Below are positions 28,031-37,328 of a DNA stretch of 64,000 bases, in pieces. A program made the position numbers and the translations under genes. Each line of letters starts with the position of its first letter. The stretch's first letter is position 1. The notes below the pieces were generated by a model. The model ran no database searches and had not been told where the DNA came from. It saw nothing but the letters and a program-made list of their open reading frames with translations. Source of the DNA: Vibrio qingdaonensis (GTDB taxonomy: Bacteria > Pseudomonadota > Gammaproteobacteria > Enterobacterales > Vibrionaceae); the NCBI RefSeq assembly GCF_026191675.1, contig NZ_JAKRRY010000017.1, forward strand, positions 1 through 64,000. The letters are read 5' to 3'.

Positions 28031-28741
28031 ATGGATAAGCACCAAAACGTCGATTTAGACGAAATCAAAAAGTTTGAAGACATGGCAAGCCGCTGGTGGG
28101 ATCTGGAGGGTGAATTCAAACCTCTTCATCAAATTAACCCATTACGACTTAATTATGTTCTTGAAAATGCCAATGGGCTGTTTGGCAAAAAAGTCCTCGA
28201 TGTGGGCTGTGGCGGCGGCATACTCGCCGAAAGTATGGCGGTCCAAGGCGCAACAGTTACCGGCCTAGATATGGGCAAGGAGCCCCTAGAAGTTGCAAGA
28301 TTGCACGCGTTGGAGACTGGCGCCAAACTCACTTATGTTCAAAGTACTGTCGAGCAACATGCGAGTGAGCATGCCGGTGAATACGACGTGGTAACCTGCA
28401 TGGAAATGCTAGAACATGTCCCAGACCCCGCATCTGTCATTGCTTCATGCGCAAAACTTGTAAAGCCCGGCGGACAAGTCTTTTTCTCAACGCTGAATCG
28501 TAATCTACAGTCTTATCTATTCGCCATTGTAGGCGCAGAAAAACTTCTTAAGATTGTGCCGGATGGGACTCACGACCACGAAAAATTTATCAAGCCATCG
28601 GAGTTGATAAAAATGGTCGACAGGACAGAGTTGGTTGAAAAAGGAATCACTGGCCTTCAGTACAATCCACTAACAGACAGCTATAAGCTCGGTAAGCGTG
28701 TCGACGTCAACTACATTGTCTACACAGAAAAAGCCAAGTAG
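28031..28741 (+). CDS. ubiG: Ubiquinone biosynthesis O-methyltransferase
   Basis: SAM-dependent enzyme of 236 aa that carries out both O-methylations of the ubiquinone ring. It begins with the UbiG-type [20 protein letters not shown] region, has the SAM-binding [16 protein letters not shown] (about residues 57-72), and the later [12 protein letters not shown]. The ATG at 28031 gives the usual length; a TTG at 28022 would add three residues. The ribosome site is weak. The ubiG-gyrA divergent pair is conserved in enteric bacteria and vibrios. Confidence 0.96.
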   Translation: MDKHQNVDLDEIKKFEDMASRWWDLEGEFKPLHQINPLRLNYVLENANGLFGKKVLDVGCGGGILAESMAVQGATVTGLDMGKEPLEVARLHALETGAKLTYVQSTVEQHASEHAGEYDVVTCMEMLEHVPDPASVIASCAKLVKPGGQVFFSTLNRNLQSYLFAIVGAEKLLKIVPDGTHDHEKFIKPSELIKMVDRTELVEKGITGLQYNPLTDSYKLGKRVDVNYIVYTEKAK

Positions 28742-28757
28742 TCGATTGTCATAAGCA

Positions 28758-28787
28758 CAAAGGGTAGAGTTCACCTTCTACTCTTTG
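28758..28787 (+). other. Hairpin after ubiG
   Basis: CAAAGGGTAGA pairs with TCTACTCTTTG (one G-T pair) around an eight-base loop, 16 bases after the ubiG stop. It has no T tract, so it may stabilise the 3' end or act with Rho. Confidence 0.55.
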
Positions 28788-28888
28788 GCTAATGAGCGCT
28801 CCAATCGTGATGCCCAATCATGATAGTCTTGCGCTCGTTTCCCTACACGATGCCAGCTTGACGCCCTGTCGTTTTCTAAGGGCGACAC
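28778..28888 (-). CDS. Possible small ORF or gene remnant, 36 codons
   Basis: Reading from a GTG at 28888 gives a short protein-like sequence with the segment SSWHRVGKRAQDYHDWASRL, ending ERSLAKE. The amphipathic, charged composition looks less random than typical noncoding DNA. There is no good ribosome site, however, and the stop codon overlaps the ubiG hairpin. It could be a small protein, the end of a decayed gene, or chance. I do not recognise it. Confidence 0.2.
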   Translation of the reverse strand: MSPLENDRASSWHRVGKRAQDYHDWASRLERSLAKE

Positions 28889-29227
28889 TAAGCATACTTT
28901 TCAATAGTTGACACTACATCTAGTAGCATCTCCCTATCCCGACCTACTACAAAAATCTCACGACCAAACCCTTGCATTGCACAAGGTTAACCACGTTAAT
29001 TTTTCGACACAAATACGCTACAAAAACAAGACAAACCTGTGCGTTTTGCAGCCTAATATCGCACTTTTAATTATCTACTCAATACCGTCCAGAAATTATC
29101 AAAGATCAAGGAATTTTTTTTTGAAATGGTTAAAAGAAAACCGTTTTGCTAGCACGCAAATTTCACCGCTAAGTCTGCTCTATCTTCAATGGTTAGTGTC
29201 TACTAACTGTTTTTTCCTGTCCCCTGC

Positions 29228-29236
29228 TTATCCACA
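29228..29236 (+). promoter_or_regulatory. DnaA box upstream of nrdA
   Basis: TTATCCACA, the perfect consensus nine-mer, about 200 bases before nrdA. DnaA is known to act on nrdAB transcription in E. coli, linking nucleotide supply to replication. Confidence 0.7.
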
Positions 29237-29273
29237 GTTCAAACAAATATGTGAACTTGAAAATTTTGGCTTA

Positions 29274-29289
29274 TAGCACTATCTTGTAA
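29274..29289 (+). promoter_or_regulatory. NrdR box 1
   Basis: TAGCACTATCTTGTAA resembles the NrdR consensus ACACTATATATAGTGT. It is weaker than box 2 but correctly spaced: its start is 32 bases (three helical turns) before that of box 2. Confidence 0.6.
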
Positions 29290-29305
29290 GCCGGAATGCA
29301 AATTA

Positions 29306-29321
29306 CCCCTATATCTTGTGT
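29306..29321 (+). promoter_or_regulatory. NrdR box 2
   Basis: CCCCTATATCTTGTGT matches the 16-base NrdR consensus at 12 positions by my count. The 16-base gap from box 1 is the arrangement known for NrdR repression of nrdAB. Confidence 0.72.
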
Positions 29322-29429
29322 TAACAACAAAAAGCCATAGGGCGACTTGGATCACGAAGTCATCGCTAAGACTCAACAAAATTTCATAAAAGCAAGACTT
29401 CATATTGTTTTGTTAGGGAACACCTCAGA

Positions 29430-31718
29430 ATGAACCAGCAACTAACCGTTACCAAACGTAATGGCCGCAAAGAAACTATCGATCTTGAGAAGATTCACCG
29501 TGTTATCGCATGGGCTGCAGAAGGTCTTCAAAACGTATCAGTCTCACAAGTAGAGTTAAAAGCTCATATCCAGTTTTATGACGGGATAACAACGTCTGAT
29601 ATTCACGAGACCATCATTAAGTCAGCGGCAGATCTTATTTCAGAAGAGACACCAGATTATCAATACTTATCTGCTCGCTTAGCTATCTTCCACCTTCGTA
29701 AAAAAGCGTATGGCCAGTACGAGCCACCAACGCTATTTGACCAAGTGTCTAAGATGGTTGAAGCAGGTAAATACGACAAGCACCTTCTTGTTGACTATAC
29801 CAAAGCTGAATTTGATGAGCTCGATAGCTATATTGACCACACGCGCGATCACGATTTCTCCTACGCCGCTGTTAAACAGCTGGAAGGTAAGTACTTCGTG
29901 CAAAACCGCGTAACGGGTCAAATCTTTGAAAGTGCACAGTTCTTGTACATTTTGGTTGCCGCTTGTTTGTTCGCAAAATATCCAAAAGAAACGCGTTTGG
30001 ATTATATCAAGCGATTCTACGATGCAACTTCGACCTTCAAAATTTCTCTACCTACACCGATTATGTCTGGTGTACGTACTCCTACCCGTCAGTTCAGCTC
30101 TTGCGTACTGATTGAGTGTGGTGACAGCCTAGATTCTATTAACGCGACAGCAAGCTCTATTGTTCGTTACGTTTCACAGCGAGCTGGCATTGGTATCAAT
30201 GCAGGCCGTATTCGTGCTCTAGGTTCGGAAATCCGTGGCGGCGAAGCCTTCCACACTGGCTGTATTCCTTTCTACAAATACTTCCAAACAGCAGTAAAAT
30301 GTTGCTCTCAAGGTGGTGTTCGTGGCGGTGCAGCAACGGTGTTCTATCCAATGTGGCATGGTGAAGTTCAATCACTACTTGTACTAAAGAACAACCGTGG
30401 TGTTGAAGAAAACCGTGTACGTCATATGGACTACGGTGTTCAGCTCAACAAGCTGATGTACTCACGTCTTGTAAAAGGTGGCAATATCACCTTGTTCTCG
30501 CCGTCTGACGTACCGGGTTTATACGACGCATTCTTTGAAGATCAAGACGAATTTGAGCGCTTATATGTTCAATACGAAAACGACCCTTCAATCAAAAAAG
30601 AAACGGTTAAAGCGGTAGAACTTTTCTCCTTGCTGATGCAAGAGCGTGCTTCAACGGGTCGTATCTACATTCAGAATGTCGATCACTGTAATACACACAG
30701 CCCATTTGACTCAAAAGTTGCACCAGTGCGTCAATCTAATCTTTGTTTAGAAATCGCACTACCAACGAAACCGCTCAAAAATGTAGAAGATGACGAAGGC
30801 GAAATCGCACTTTGTACTCTGTCTGCATTTAACCTTGGCGCCATCAATGAACTTGATGATCTTGCTGAGCTTTCTAACCTTGTGGTTCGTGCGTTAGACG
30901 CACTGCTCGACTACCAAGATTACCCGCTACCAGCAGCGTACAAGTCCACTATGAACCGCCGTACGTTAGGGGTTGGTGTGATTAACTACGCTTACTACTT
31001 AGCGAAAAATGGTGTCAAGTACTCAGACGGGTCAGCGAATAATCTGACACACCGCACGTTTGAAGCGATTCAATATCACCTATTGAAGGCGTCTGTTGAG
31101 TTATCGAAAGAGCAAGGTCGTTGCCCTCTATTTAACGAAACCAACTACGCGAAAGGTTTGTTGCCTATCGACACTTACAAGAGTGATATCAACTCTTTAT
31201 GTGACGAGCCACTGCATTACGATTGGGATAAACTGCGCGAAGAAATCATGGAGTTTGGCCTTAGAAACTCAACATTGACTGCACTTATGCCGTCAGAGAC
31301 GTCATCTCAAATTTCAAATGCGACCAATGGCATTGAGCCGCCTCGTGGCTACGTTTCAGTAAAAGCCTCTAAAGATGGTATTTTGAAGCAAGTTGTGCCT
31401 GATTTTGTCAATCTTAAAGAGAACTACGAGTTACTTTGGGAGATTGGCAACAACGACGGTTATCTGCACCTTGTGGGCATCATGCAAAAGTTTGTTGACC
31501 AAGCTATCTCAGCTAACACAAACTACGACCCAAGCGTCTATGACAGCGGTAAGGTTCCGATGAAGAAATTACTTCAAGACCTTCTGACTGCCTATAAGTT
31601 CGGTGTAAAAACTCTGTACTATCATAACACCCGAGACGGTGCAAAAGATGACCAAGGCGATAAAGGCGTGGTGGTTGAACAAGAAGATGATTGTGCAGGC
31701 GGCGGTTGTAAGATTTAA
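29430..31718 (+). CDS. nrdA: Ribonucleoside-diphosphate reductase class Ia, alpha subunit
   Basis: Large subunit, 762 aa (E. coli 761), which reduces ribonucleoside diphosphates using the radical supplied by NrdB. The N-terminal ATP-cone (about 5-95, starting LTVTKRNGRKETIDLEKIHR) gives dATP feedback. The catalytic barrel includes SSCVLIECGDSLDSI and RAGIGINAGRIRALGSEIRG. The flexible C-terminal tail ends CAGGGCKI with the redox-shuttling cysteine pair. It is the first gene of the nrdA-nrdB-yfaE operon, preceded by NrdR and DnaA sites. Confidence 0.98.
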   Translation: MNQQLTVTKRNGRKETIDLEKIHRVIAWAAEGLQNVSVSQVELKAHIQFYDGITTSDIHETIIKSAADLISEETPDYQYLSARLAIFHLRKKAYGQYEPPTLFDQVSKMVEAGKYDKHLLVDYTKAEFDELDSYIDHTRDHDFSYAAVKQLEGKYFVQNRVTGQIFESAQFLYILVAACLFAKYPKETRLDYIKRFYDATSTFKISLPTPIMSGVRTPTRQFSSCVLIECGDSLDSINATASSIVRYVSQRAGIGINAGRIRALGSEIRGGEAFHTGCIPFYKYFQTAVKCCSQGGVRGGAATVFYPMWHGEVQSLLVLKNNRGVEENRVRHMDYGVQLNKLMYSRLVKGGNITLFSPSDVPGLYDAFFEDQDEFERLYVQYENDPSIKKETVKAVELFSLLMQERASTGRIYIQNVDHCNTHSPFDSKVAPVRQSNLCLEIALPTKPLKNVEDDEGEIALCTLSAFNLGAINELDDLAELSNLVVRALDALLDYQDYPLPAAYKSTMNRRTLGVGVINYAYYLAKNGVKYSDGSANNLTHRTFEAIQYHLLKASVELSKEQGRCPLFNETNYAKGLLPIDTYKSDINSLCDEPLHYDWDKLREEIMEFGLRNSTLTALMPSETSSQISNATNGIEPPRGYVSVKASKDGILKQVVPDFVNLKENYELLWEIGNNDGYLHLVGIMQKFVDQAISANTNYDPSVYDSGKVPMKKLLQDLLTAYKFGVKTLYYHNTRDGAKDDQGDKGVVVEQEDDCAGGGCKI

Positions 31719-31786
31719 CCGTTCATACGACAAATTAGTAACACAGCCCTTTCCTTAGCGAAGGGGCTAAAAAGGATTGCAGCACC

Positions 31787-32920
31787 ATGGCTTACAGTAC
31801 TTTTACTCAAACAAAAAATAACGCCCTAAAAGAACCAATGTTCTTAGGCCAACCGGTCAACGTAGCGCGTTATGACCAACAAAAATTCGAGATTTTCGAA
31901 AAGTTGATCGAGAAACAGCTTTCCTTTTTCTGGCGACCAGAAGAAGTTGACGTATCCAGCGATCGTATCGACTACAACAAGCTACCAGAACATGAAAAGC
32001 ACATTTTCATCAGTAACTTGAAATATCAAACGTTACTGGATTCAATTCAAGGTCGTAGCCCTAACGTTGCGCTTTTACCATTGGTGTCACTTCCAGAGCT
32101 TGAAACTTGGATTGAGACATGGTCGTTCTCTGAAACGATCCACTCTCGCTCCTATACACACATCATTCGCAATATTGTCAATGATCCAAGTGTCGTCTTT
32201 GACGACATCGTGGAAAATGAGCACATTTTAAAGCGTGCTAAAGACATTGCGCACTACTACGACGACCTCATTCAAGCAACAAATGACTACCACCGCTACG
32301 GCGAAGGTACGCACGTTCTGAATGGTGACGAAGTTAACGTTAGCCTGTATGAGCTTAAGAAAAAACTCTACCTTTGCTTGATGTCAGTGAACGCGTTGGA
32401 AGCGATTCGTTTCTACGTAAGTTTTGCTTGTTCATTTGCTTTTGCGGAGCGCGAGCTGATGGAAGGTAACGCAAAAATCATTAAGCTGATTGCACGTGAT
32501 GAAGCATTGCACCTTACTGGCACGCAGCACATGGTTAACATTCTTCGTAATGGCCAGGATGATTTCTCATTCATGCAAATTGCAGAAGAGTGCAAGCAAG
32601 ACTGTTTCGACCTGTTTAAAGACGCAGCAGAACAAGAAAAAGAATGGGCTGAATACCTATTCAAAGATGGTTCAATGATTGGCTTGAACAAAGATATCCT
32701 ATGCCAATACGTAGAGTACATCACTAACGTGCGTATGCAAGCTGTTGGCTTGGGTGTGGCATATCCGGAAGCGACATCGAACCCGATCCCTTGGATTAAC
32801 GCTTGGTTATCTTCAGATAATGTTCAAGTTGCCCCTCAAGAAGCCGAAATTAGTTCTTATCTTGTTGGTCAAATTGATAATGAAGTAAGTGCGAACGACT
32901 TCGAGGACTTCGAACTTTAA
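31787..32920 (+). CDS. nrdB: Ribonucleoside-diphosphate reductase class Ia, beta subunit
   Basis: Radical-generating small subunit, 377 aa (E. coli 376), with a di-iron/tyrosyl-radical centre. Iron-ligand helices are visible in [31 protein letters not shown] and [15 protein letters not shown]. The C-terminal tail ([12 protein letters not shown]) ends acidic, as needed for binding NrdA. AAGG lies upstream of the ATG, and the stop codon overlaps the yfaE start by one base. Confidence 0.98.
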   Translation: MAYSTFTQTKNNALKEPMFLGQPVNVARYDQQKFEIFEKLIEKQLSFFWRPEEVDVSSDRIDYNKLPEHEKHIFISNLKYQTLLDSIQGRSPNVALLPLVSLPELETWIETWSFSETIHSRSYTHIIRNIVNDPSVVFDDIVENEHILKRAKDIAHYYDDLIQATNDYHRYGEGTHVLNGDEVNVSLYELKKKLYLCLMSVNALEAIRFYVSFACSFAFAERELMEGNAKIIKLIARDEALHLTGTQHMVNILRNGQDDFSFMQIAEECKQDCFDLFKDAAEQEKEWAEYLFKDGSMIGLNKDILCQYVEYITNVRMQAVGLGVAYPEATSNPIPWINAWLSSDNVQVAPQEAEISSYLVGQIDNEVSANDFEDFEL

Positions 32921-33195
32921 TGCCAACCATTAAGATAAACGCTATCACGACCATTGAATCTAACCCTTCTAATACGGTCTTAGAGACCCTAGAACAAGCG
33001 GGGTTAGAACCAGAGTACAACTGCCGAGACGGTCATTGTGGCGCTTGCCGCTGTACGTTGGTTTCTGGAGAAGTGGAATACGTAGGGTTTGCAATGGCTT
33101 ACACAAAAAGTAATGAAATATTACCTTGTATCTGTCGGGCGAAAACGAATATTGAACTCGGCGATATTGCGCATCAAGTAAAGAAGCGAGCATAA
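32920..33195 (+). CDS. yfaE: 2Fe-2S ferredoxin-like protein for NrdB cofactor maintenance
   Basis: Small plant-type ferredoxin of 91 aa. The cluster cysteines are in YNCRDGHCGACRCTLVSGEV and LPCICRAKTNIELG (CxxxxCxxC and a distant Cys). In E. coli YfaE donates electrons to rebuild the NrdB di-iron-tyrosyl cofactor. The one-base overlap with nrdB (TAATG) shows translational coupling and supports the same job. Confidence 0.95.
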   Translation: MPTIKINAITTIESNPSNTVLETLEQAGLEPEYNCRDGHCGACRCTLVSGEVEYVGFAMAYTKSNEILPCICRAKTNIELGDIAHQVKKRA

Positions 33196-33213
33196 ACAAG
33201 CTCCCTCCTCTTT

Positions 33214-33240
33214 AAACGGCTCTTCAGGAGCCGTTTTTTA
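33214..33240 (+). terminator. Terminator of nrd operon
   Basis: AAACGGCTC pairs with GAGCCGTTT around a five-base loop, followed by a T run, 19 bases after yfaE. Confidence 0.92.
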
Positions 33241-33297
33241 TTGCCGCTCATTTAAATCTGTCGTTAATTTTGTTCTATACCAGCGACCCTAATTGCC

Positions 33298-34146
33298 TTA
33301 TTTGTTATCATTCGGCGGCGATAGCATGGTAGTAAGCCGTTGCTTTAACGTTTTGTCTGGTGCAATAACATCCCGCCACATGTCTTTCCACTCGGCAAAT
33401 GTCACTGTAATGGGATTAAAGCTCTCGACTGGCTTGCTGATGCCATATCTTACCGTCTCCACTTCAGGCTCAAACGTGCCAAATATCCGGTCCCAGACTA
33501 TCAGCACTCCGGCATAATTTTTATCGATGTATTGCGAATTCCGGCCATGATGAACACGATGATGCGAAGGCGTATTAAACACCCATTCCAACCAACCGAG
33601 ACGCTTGATCCATTGAGTATGCACGAAAAACTGTAACCCCAAATTCAACAGCACAACGAACACTACCCACTTAGGGTCAAATCCTATGACAATCAGTGGT
33701 AACCAGAATAACCACATCCCGGCTAATGGGTACATTAGGCTCTGTCTAAAGGCAGTACTAAAATTCATGCCCTCCGAGCTATGATGAACAACATGTGCCG
33801 CCCACATCCAACGAACTCGATGACTCGCTCTATGGAACCAATAATAGAAAAAATCCTGCAAAATCATCAGTAATAAAAACGTTGATAGCGACATTTCTAT
33901 ATCAAACAAGCGCCAGCCAAATACACTCAAATATAAATAGGAAATAAGTAGACCCGCAAGCAGATCAGACAACTGATGCAACCCGGCCAAGCTAAAATTG
34001 CACATGAGCTCTTTTAACGAATAATGACCCGACTTAGGTAACCGCCCTGCACGCTGCCCAAATGCATATTCAAGTGCCATCATTGCAATAAAAACAGGGG
34101 CAAGCAGCAGTAATAGCCACTCTGGGTTATCAACGATATCAGTCAC
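33298..34146 (-). CDS. Sterol desaturase / fatty-acid hydroxylase family membrane protein
   Basis: Integral membrane di-iron oxygenase-like protein of 282 aa. The His clusters of the family are all present: HRASH and HVVHH (about residues 105-130) and HHRVHH (about 196-201). About four to five membrane segments surround them. The start is GTG at 34146 with AAGGAG eight bases upstream. It follows the DUF2804 gene by 12 bases, so the two form an operon. A lipid or related hydrophobic substrate is likely; the actual one cannot be told. Confidence 0.9.
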   Translation of the reverse strand: MTDIVDNPEWLLLLLAPVFIAMMALEYAFGQRAGRLPKSGHYSLKELMCNFSLAGLHQLSDLLAGLLISYLYLSVFGWRLFDIEMSLSTFLLLMILQDFFYYWFHRASHRVRWMWAAHVVHHSSEGMNFSTAFRQSLMYPLAGMWLFWLPLIVIGFDPKWVVFVVLLNLGLQFFVHTQWIKRLGWLEWVFNTPSHHRVHHGRNSQYIDKNYAGVLIVWDRIFGTFEPEVETVRYGISKPVESFNPITVTFAEWKDMWRDVIAPDKTLKQRLTTMLSPPNDNK

Positions 34147-34158
34147 GCTAAGTTCTCC

Positions 34159-35175
34159 TTACCATTTTGCATAATGATCTTCCGTCAAACCGAGCACACG
34201 GTCTAATGGATAGTGATTACCTTCCAGATCCGTTAATACACCGGAAAAGTAACCGACATACTGGCGAAAATTGCTCTTCAATAGCCCAAAGTTGAGCTTT
34301 TCTGACCTTAATTGAAGGGGTCGAAAGGTCAGATCGATGGCACCGTCATCCCCATAGATCCGCCATGGTTTATTCGAGTCCAACCGGTCAAAATCAAAAT
34401 GCACACCATTAAGTAGATAACGTTGTCCATCGATCCATAACGTGTTTTCCGTCGCCCCTGTTTCGTTGACACCAGCCGCTAGATTTACACCGATTCGACG
34501 CTCATTGACTATCGCATTAAGACTGGCCCAGCGCCAACTGGTCTCTTGCCGCATATAGCCTGCAGAAAAATCATAACCAGCAAGACAAGTCGACACATCA
34601 AGCGCTTTACCTTGCACCTTTATACGGCCTGTTACTGCCAAAGCATTGTGTTTTTGCGTATACGTCCAGCCTGAATAACCCGTAGGCGTACACAGCATAA
34701 GCGGGCCTCCCACACTAGGAGGGTTCAATATGATATCCATATCAAGTAACTCAGAATCAACGGTGACCCGCCATAACCCCGCCTCGATTTCAATCCGTGT
34801 TCCCAAGGCATTAAAATAGCTGATGCTTTGCCATGGCGAAGGCATTAACTGATAGCGATAGCCCAAGGGTTGGATTGTTTTCGCTTCTATAAGCTCATTG
34901 GTGGCAATGTCATAGACATAATAGAAACTGTTGCCAAGGTAACGTATGTCAGCCATCGCCACCCCTATGATGTAATCTGGCGTACTAATACTGACAAATT
35001 GAAACTGCTTATAATGAAAATACTTCGCCAAGCGATTTGCCGTTTTGTCCATTGTGGTGCGATACACAAAACGTTCTAAACCAAGGTATTTAGGGATAGC
35101 AGTAAGGTGACCAAATTCTGGTTCCCCGTTATCGTTAAATAGGCTTTCGATTTCCACCAGCGATGATGCACTCAT
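34159..35175 (-). CDS. DUF2804 family protein
   Basis: Protein of 338 aa without signal peptide. It has the lipocalin/hydroxyneurosporene-dehydrogenase-like, beta-rich pattern of DUF2804: YLGNSFYYVYDIATNELIEA, CLAGYDFSAGYMRQETSWRW and RRIGVNLAAGVNETGATENT. Function unknown; in other bacteria such proteins sit near lipid genes. The ATG at 35175 is chosen because the protein then starts at the family's usual N-terminus, though the ribosome site is only moderate. Co-transcribed with the sterol-desaturase-type gene. Confidence 0.85.
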   Translation of the reverse strand: MSASSLVEIESLFNDNGEPEFGHLTAIPKYLGLERFVYRTTMDKTANRLAKYFHYKQFQFVSISTPDYIIGVAMADIRYLGNSFYYVYDIATNELIEAKTIQPLGYRYQLMPSPWQSISYFNALGTRIEIEAGLWRVTVDSELLDMDIILNPPSVGGPLMLCTPTGYSGWTYTQKHNALAVTGRIKVQGKALDVSTCLAGYDFSAGYMRQETSWRWASLNAIVNERRIGVNLAAGVNETGATENTLWIDGQRYLLNGVHFDFDRLDSNKPWRIYGDDGAIDLTFRPLQLRSEKLNFGLLKSNFRQYVGYFSGVLTDLEGNHYPLDRVLGLTEDHYAKW

Positions 35176-35401
35176 AATAACTTCATACTCTAACCGTAAT
35201 AGACGTGTTACATCGAGTATGAGCCATGATTTATAATTGTGATTAAAATTAGAGCAAAAGCACAAAATAGATCACATTTGATGAATGCATTAGTTAATAA
35301 CTACTGGCTTATCATTCGCTATAGATCACGAACCTACGATAGGTGTCAGACAGCAGAGGTAATAAGAAAAGGGCAGAAATAAATGGCTGAGCATGCCACT
35401 A

Positions 35402-35433
35402 CAAAAAGAAAAGCCGGTTTAATAAACCGGCTT
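35402..35433 (-). terminator. Terminator after the 80-aa gene
   Basis: On the minus strand AAGCCGGTTT pairs with AAACCGGCTT around a three-base loop, followed by TTCTTTTTGT. It is 26 bases after the stop. Confidence 0.88.
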
Positions 35434-35458
35434 AAAAGAGAAAATACGATGTAGACGG

Positions 35459-35701
35459 CTAATCAACCGTCGCTAGAATGCTATCGGCGGTACCCATCGA
35501 GACGGCTTTATCCGCTACGTGACGACCACCATCATCATAAAGTGAAATCTTAAATCCTTCTTCATCAGACAAAAGGTCTTCCATCGGTGCTTTCAACCAC
35601 ATCGCCGCAATATCACCGCATGTTTTACTAAAGGCTTCGCCTAACATGATCTTCTCATTTGCGACTTGGTATACCACACGAATCTTTGATTGTTGAATCA
35701 T
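35459..35701 (-). CDS. Small conserved hypothetical protein, 80 aa
   Basis: Soluble protein of 80 aa starting MIQQSKIRVVYQVANEKIM. The ATG at 35701 has an excellent GGGAGGAAGCA ribosome site, which decides the start over an upstream ATG. Features include CGDIAAMWLKAPMEDLLSDE and a C-terminal alanine/serine-rich end. It has no signal peptide, membrane segment or known motif. It is a single gene with its own strong terminator, so it is probably real and well expressed. Function unknown. Confidence 0.75.
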   Translation of the reverse strand: MIQQSKIRVVYQVANEKIMLGEAFSKTCGDIAAMWLKAPMEDLLSDEEGFKISLYDDGGRHVADKAVSMGTADSILATVD

Positions 35702-35927
35702 TGCTTCCTCCCTAGACACCACTGTTTCCAGAGTGAACATTGATTCTAATCAATTTTTTAAGAAGAGCTACTCTCAAAAATGAGAATCTAAACTTTTGCT
35801 TTAAGATCAATATACTGTGACATAGATCTTATATTTATATAGTGATAACCAATTGGCATATACGCACTTAATTGAATAGCTTTCATGAGGGCTATACGAA
35901 CCAGAAAAAGTCTAACTTACCCGGCCC

Positions 35928-37166
35928 TTACAGCACACTAGAAGGCACGTAGATCTCCTCTTTACGATTCACGTAGCCATAATCGGGAAACATTGGCTTG
36001 CCATCTAAGTAACGTCGTAACATGTCCCCAGCGACCGTGGCAATGATCGTTTTTACATCCTTCGAGCTATACTTGCGCTGTAATTGGAGAATCTGTCCCC
36101 ACTCTCCTTTTGGTGTCGCAATCGCAACTGAAAATACACCCGACTCAAACTTTCCCGTCGCCAAAGCAATATCCGCCTCGCAATTGCTTTTTGTCGCAGC
36201 AGCCAATGCAAGGACCGCACCTAGAGGTTCACCTTCTTTCGTCAAAGGTGAAGACGTCTTGTCGCCTAGTATCCATGTTGCACCGCAATAACGAGCTAAT
36301 GACTCATCATCTTGTAGCCATGCCGACAAGTACCCTTTAGTCGCATGTTCAGATATGGCGAGCGTCGGCTTATGAGTGTCCACTAGGTGGCTAATACGAG
36401 ACAACATTGGTTCATCAACACTGACCACATTTTGATGCAGTAATTTCTCTATCATCGCGAGGAGGCGCACGCCTTTCTCTACATCTTGAGAAGGACCAAA
36501 GAGCTTTACTTCAATAAAAGGTAGGTACGAACGATAACCAAGCTCATAGCCGTCTGGCAAAGCAATTACAGACAAGGTATCTGCGATACCTGACTCGGAA
36601 AGGCCAAACGTGTACAAACGGCGACAATCTCGGCCCGCTGACTGTCCAAACTGTCGCTTCAAATCTGGTAATATTTGCTCTGTTGCCATCTTTTTAAATT
36701 CGCTTGGCACACCAGGGGTAAAGTAAAACAGGCAATCATTGATCATCATTTTAAAGCCACACGCGGTGCCAATTGGGTTATCGACTACCACTGCTCCCTC
36801 AGGCAACATCGCTTGTTTGATATTGCTGTCAGGCATGGATTTACCACGTTGAGCATAAAAAGCTGTCAGCGTCTCCAACCAATCTTGGTTCAACACCAAA
36901 GGTTGATCCGCGGCTTCGGCAGCCACTTCAGCCGTGAGATCGTCAGACGTAGGGCCCAAGCCACCATTGACAATCACCACATCCAAATTCAAACTCAGCA
37001 TGACCATCTCTTGTAGCAATGCAGTTCGCTGATCTCCTACCGTTGAGCGCTTCGACATGGAAAACCCATGCTCATAAAATAGACGGCTGAGCCATGCAGC
37101 ATTGGTATCAACAATATCGCCATACAATACTTCTTCACCAGTACTCAACATTGCAATTTTAAGCAT
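35928..37166 (-). CDS. yfaY: CinA-family protein, YfaY type
   Basis: Protein of 412 aa with an N-terminal molybdopterin-binding-like (MoaB/CinA) domain (about 1-170, with LSTGEEVLYGDIVDTNAAWL and GGLGPTSDDLTAEVAAEA) and a C-terminal CinA/PncC-like domain (about 250-400). Such proteins are linked to NMN deamidation in the NAD salvage route, but YfaY members are often degenerate and activity is uncertain. The ATG at 37166 has AAGGAGA eight bases upstream. It is divergent from the TetR gene. Confidence 0.85.
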   Translation of the reverse strand: MLKIAMLSTGEEVLYGDIVDTNAAWLSRLFYEHGFSMSKRSTVGDQRTALLQEMVMLSLNLDVVIVNGGLGPTSDDLTAEVAAEAADQPLVLNQDWLETLTAFYAQRGKSMPDSNIKQAMLPEGAVVVDNPIGTACGFKMMINDCLFYFTPGVPSEFKKMATEQILPDLKRQFGQSAGRDCRRLYTFGLSESGIADTLSVIALPDGYELGYRSYLPFIEVKLFGPSQDVEKGVRLLAMIEKLLHQNVVSVDEPMLSRISHLVDTHKPTLAISEHATKGYLSAWLQDDESLARYCGATWILGDKTSSPLTKEGEPLGAVLALAAATKSNCEADIALATGKFESGVFSVAIATPKGEWGQILQLQRKYSSKDVKTIIATVAGDMLRRYLDGKPMFPDYGYVNRKEEIYVPSSVL

Positions 37167-37265
37167 GATCTCTCCTTGTAGGTTTTTCCATAAGGATGAC
37201 ATGAGTTGTTGAAATAGCAATAGCGATTTCGTGGCAAATCACCCGATTAACGATGCTAACGCTAC

Positions 37266-37281
37266 TAGACTGTACGGTCTG
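37266..37281. promoter_or_regulatory. Candidate TetR operator
   Basis: TAGACTGTACGGTCTG contains the inverted pair AGAC/GTCT and lies 48 bases before the TetR-family start, between the divergent genes. Operators of this style are known for NemR/AcrR-like repressors. Autoregulation and control of the CinA-type gene are plausible. Confidence 0.55.
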
Positions 37282-37328
37282 TTTGTTCAGGGTTACAATA
37301 GTCACCGATTGCAACAAATGGTGGACTT

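Larger units (their letters stand above)
28742..29429. promoter_or_regulatory. ubiG-nrdA intergenic region
   Basis: Nearly 690 bases. It holds a hairpin just after ubiG (28758-28787), a possible small reverse reading frame (28778-28888), and at the nrdA end a DnaA box and two NrdR boxes. The forward open frame at 28908-29276 covers these regulatory sites, is poor in family resemblance and is not called. Confidence 0.55.

Noticed and set aside
28908..29276. Forward open frame of 122 codons between ubiG and nrdA
   Set aside because: It covers the DnaA box and ends at the first NrdR box, has no ribosome site and shows no family-like pattern.
36022..36340. Forward open frames opposite the CinA-type gene and similar long frames opposite gyrA, vexK, dctM and others
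   Set aside because: They are antisense shadows of well-supported genes, with unlikely amino-acid composition and no ribosome sites.
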